From: Prevotellamassilia sp.
GTDB lineage: Bacteria > Bacteroidota > Bacteroidia > Bacteroidales > Bacteroidaceae
Direction of reading: 5' to 3'
DNA: 5,973 nucleotides
NCBI GenBank assembly: GCA_018383375.1
Contig: JAHAWW010000044.1
Coordinates: forward strand, 1 to 5,973
Below are positions 4,990 to 5,973 of the stretch, one piece after another; position 1 is the first letter of the stretch; every line of letters starts with the position of its first letter. Made by a program: the position numbers and the translations under genes. Under the pieces are notes generated by a model. That model was not told the origin of the DNA. It searched no databases and saw nothing but the letters and a program-made list of their open reading frames with translations.

Positions 4990-5973
4990 ATGAAAAAAAT
5001 CTACTTTTTCTTGGTGGCTGTTCTCGCGCTGTTTGGCGCCTCAACAGCCCAGGCTAAAGATGTGGTGAAGTCCATCGGCCATCACATCACGGCTCTCTCT
5101 GAGTTGCAGCAAGGGCAGAAAGTGCTCTTCTTCAACAATGGCGGTCCTGAGTTCCATGGACAGGCCGAGCGTAAAGCCTTCCTTCTCGAGGATAGCGAAG
5201 GTAAGATGTGGATTCAGCGCAACCTGCCCGTAGGAACGCTTGAGTCTAATGCTTACATCTGGACCATTGAGACTTTGCAGGTAAATGGCGATGCCCTTGA
5301 AATCACGCTCAAGAGTGCTGCCGGTAACTATTTTGCCGCTTTCTCTGCCAACAATGCTCAGGGTCAGACCGGTTCTGAACCCGGCAACCTGACCATCACA
5401 CAGTCGGCTGAAGGTGACTCACTCTTCTTCATCCAAGATGCCAACGGCATTTATTTCAATGGTCAGAATACCGATGGTTATGGTGCTGAAAACGGTCGTG
5501 CTAAGTTTGTGGGTTGGAACCAGTCTGGCGACAACTCCAACTATATGATCTACATCCCCGAGATTGAAGACAAGACCGTGTACCAGGTCATCTTCCAATT
5601 CAGTGATGAGGTAGGAACTCAATTTCATGAAAATATCACACAAAACTACACTGTAGGTGACTCAGTTTTTGCCCCTGTCATTGAAAACTACTCCTACCTC
5701 TCTGCAATAGATGGTGATATGAATGATATTGAACTGCCCCTCGTTATGCCCGAAAACGACCTCGAGTTGATTTTGACCTACAAGAAATGGGTGCAAGTTG
5801 ATGTGATATGCTACGGACAAAACGGAGGTCTTCTTTACTCCAACACAAGCTATTACCAGCAGGGCACTCAGTTTGTATTGCCCTCTGAAGACGTCGTAGG
5901 TATTGGCTATGTACTCAACGCAGACGACGCTGCCACTTATGGCAACTACACCATCACCGAGGATGTGCTGATT
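4990..5973 (+). CDS. Secreted protein with beta-rich N-terminal domain and MucBP-like repeats, C-terminus missing
   Basis: The frame is open from the ATG at 4990 to the right edge (328 codons, no stop). Residues 1-22 are a classical signal peptide (MKKIYFFLVAVLALFGASTAQA, given as a cleavage after AQA), with no lipobox, so the protein is exported and not lipidated. Residues about 23-195 form a beta-rich domain with Gly/Asn/aromatic patterns (KVLFFNNGGPEFHG, GNYFAAFSANNAQG, SLFFIQDANGIYFNGQ, KFVGWNQSGDNSNYMIYIP); this resembles a beta-trefoil or lectin-like fold but is not a firm match. Residues 198-266 (YQVIFQFSDEVGTQFHEN, NYTVGDSVFAPVIENYSY, LELILTYKK) and 268-328 (VQVDVICYGQNGGLLYSN onward) look like two successive MucBP-like repeats. 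It is probably a large surface or secreted adhesin-like protein. No Shine-Dalgarno sequence precedes the ATG; the upstream ACAACAACCTT is A-rich. The substrate is unknown, and any sorting domain (such as a T9SS tail) would lie outside the window. Confidence 0.87.
   Translation, partial: MKKIYFFLVAVLALFGASTAQAKDVVKSIGHHITALSELQQGQKVLFFNNGGPEFHGQAERKAFLLEDSEGKMWIQRNLPVGTLESNAYIWTIETLQVNGDALEITLKSAAGNYFAAFSANNAQGQTGSEPGNLTITQSAEGDSLFFIQDANGIYFNGQNTDGYGAENGRAKFVGWNQSGDNSNYMIYIPEIEDKTVYQVIFQFSDEVGTQFHENITQNYTVGDSVFAPVIENYSYLSAIDGDMNDIELPLVMPENDLELILTYKKWVQVDVICYGQNGGLLYSNTSYYQQGTQFVLPSEDVVGIGYVLNADDAATYGNYTITEDVLI

Overview
The window looks like ordinary chromosomal DNA of a Bacteroidota bacterium, most likely Bacteroidales and probably Prevotella-like. 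The support is a moderate GC content, start codons without Shine-Dalgarno sequences, several exact matches to the Bacteroidota -7 promoter box TAnnTTTG, and the protein families present (DUF4369/TlpA-type lipoprotein, TPR/OmpA-like lipoprotein, FprA-type flavodiiron protein, large secreted repeat protein). The genus is an inference.

Layout: the left half is a leftward block. Reading in the transcribed direction, it holds a TPR/OmpA-like lipoprotein (start 3033, stop 1333), a 131-bp spacer with two stem-loops, a thioredoxin-fold lipoprotein that lacks the CXXC cysteines (1201 to 197), and 17 bp later the start of a YifB/ComM-type Mg-chelatase-like ATPase that runs off the left edge (179 to 1). 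A 316-bp divergent intergenic region (3034-3349) carries a -7 box on each strand and a short palindrome between them. To the right, a complete flavodiiron protein gene (3350-4531) reads rightward and ends at a strong intrinsic terminator (4646-4691). After a 458-bp intergenic stretch with a good promoter and a structured leader, a secreted protein gene starts at 4990 and stays open to the right edge (328 codons seen).

The genes do not form one obvious pathway. The flavodiiron protein is a cytoplasmic O2/NO reductase that appears to be transcribed alone. The two lipoproteins and the secreted protein belong to the cell envelope or cell exterior. ComM is a DNA-processing helicase in organisms where it has been studied.

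No clearly new system, mobile element, CRISPR array or RNA gene was found. The points most worth a second look are the cysteine-less thioredoxin-like lipoprotein, the terminator-like hairpin that fills its leader, the secreted protein with MucBP-like tandem repeats, and the alternative pairing possible in that protein's leader RNA.
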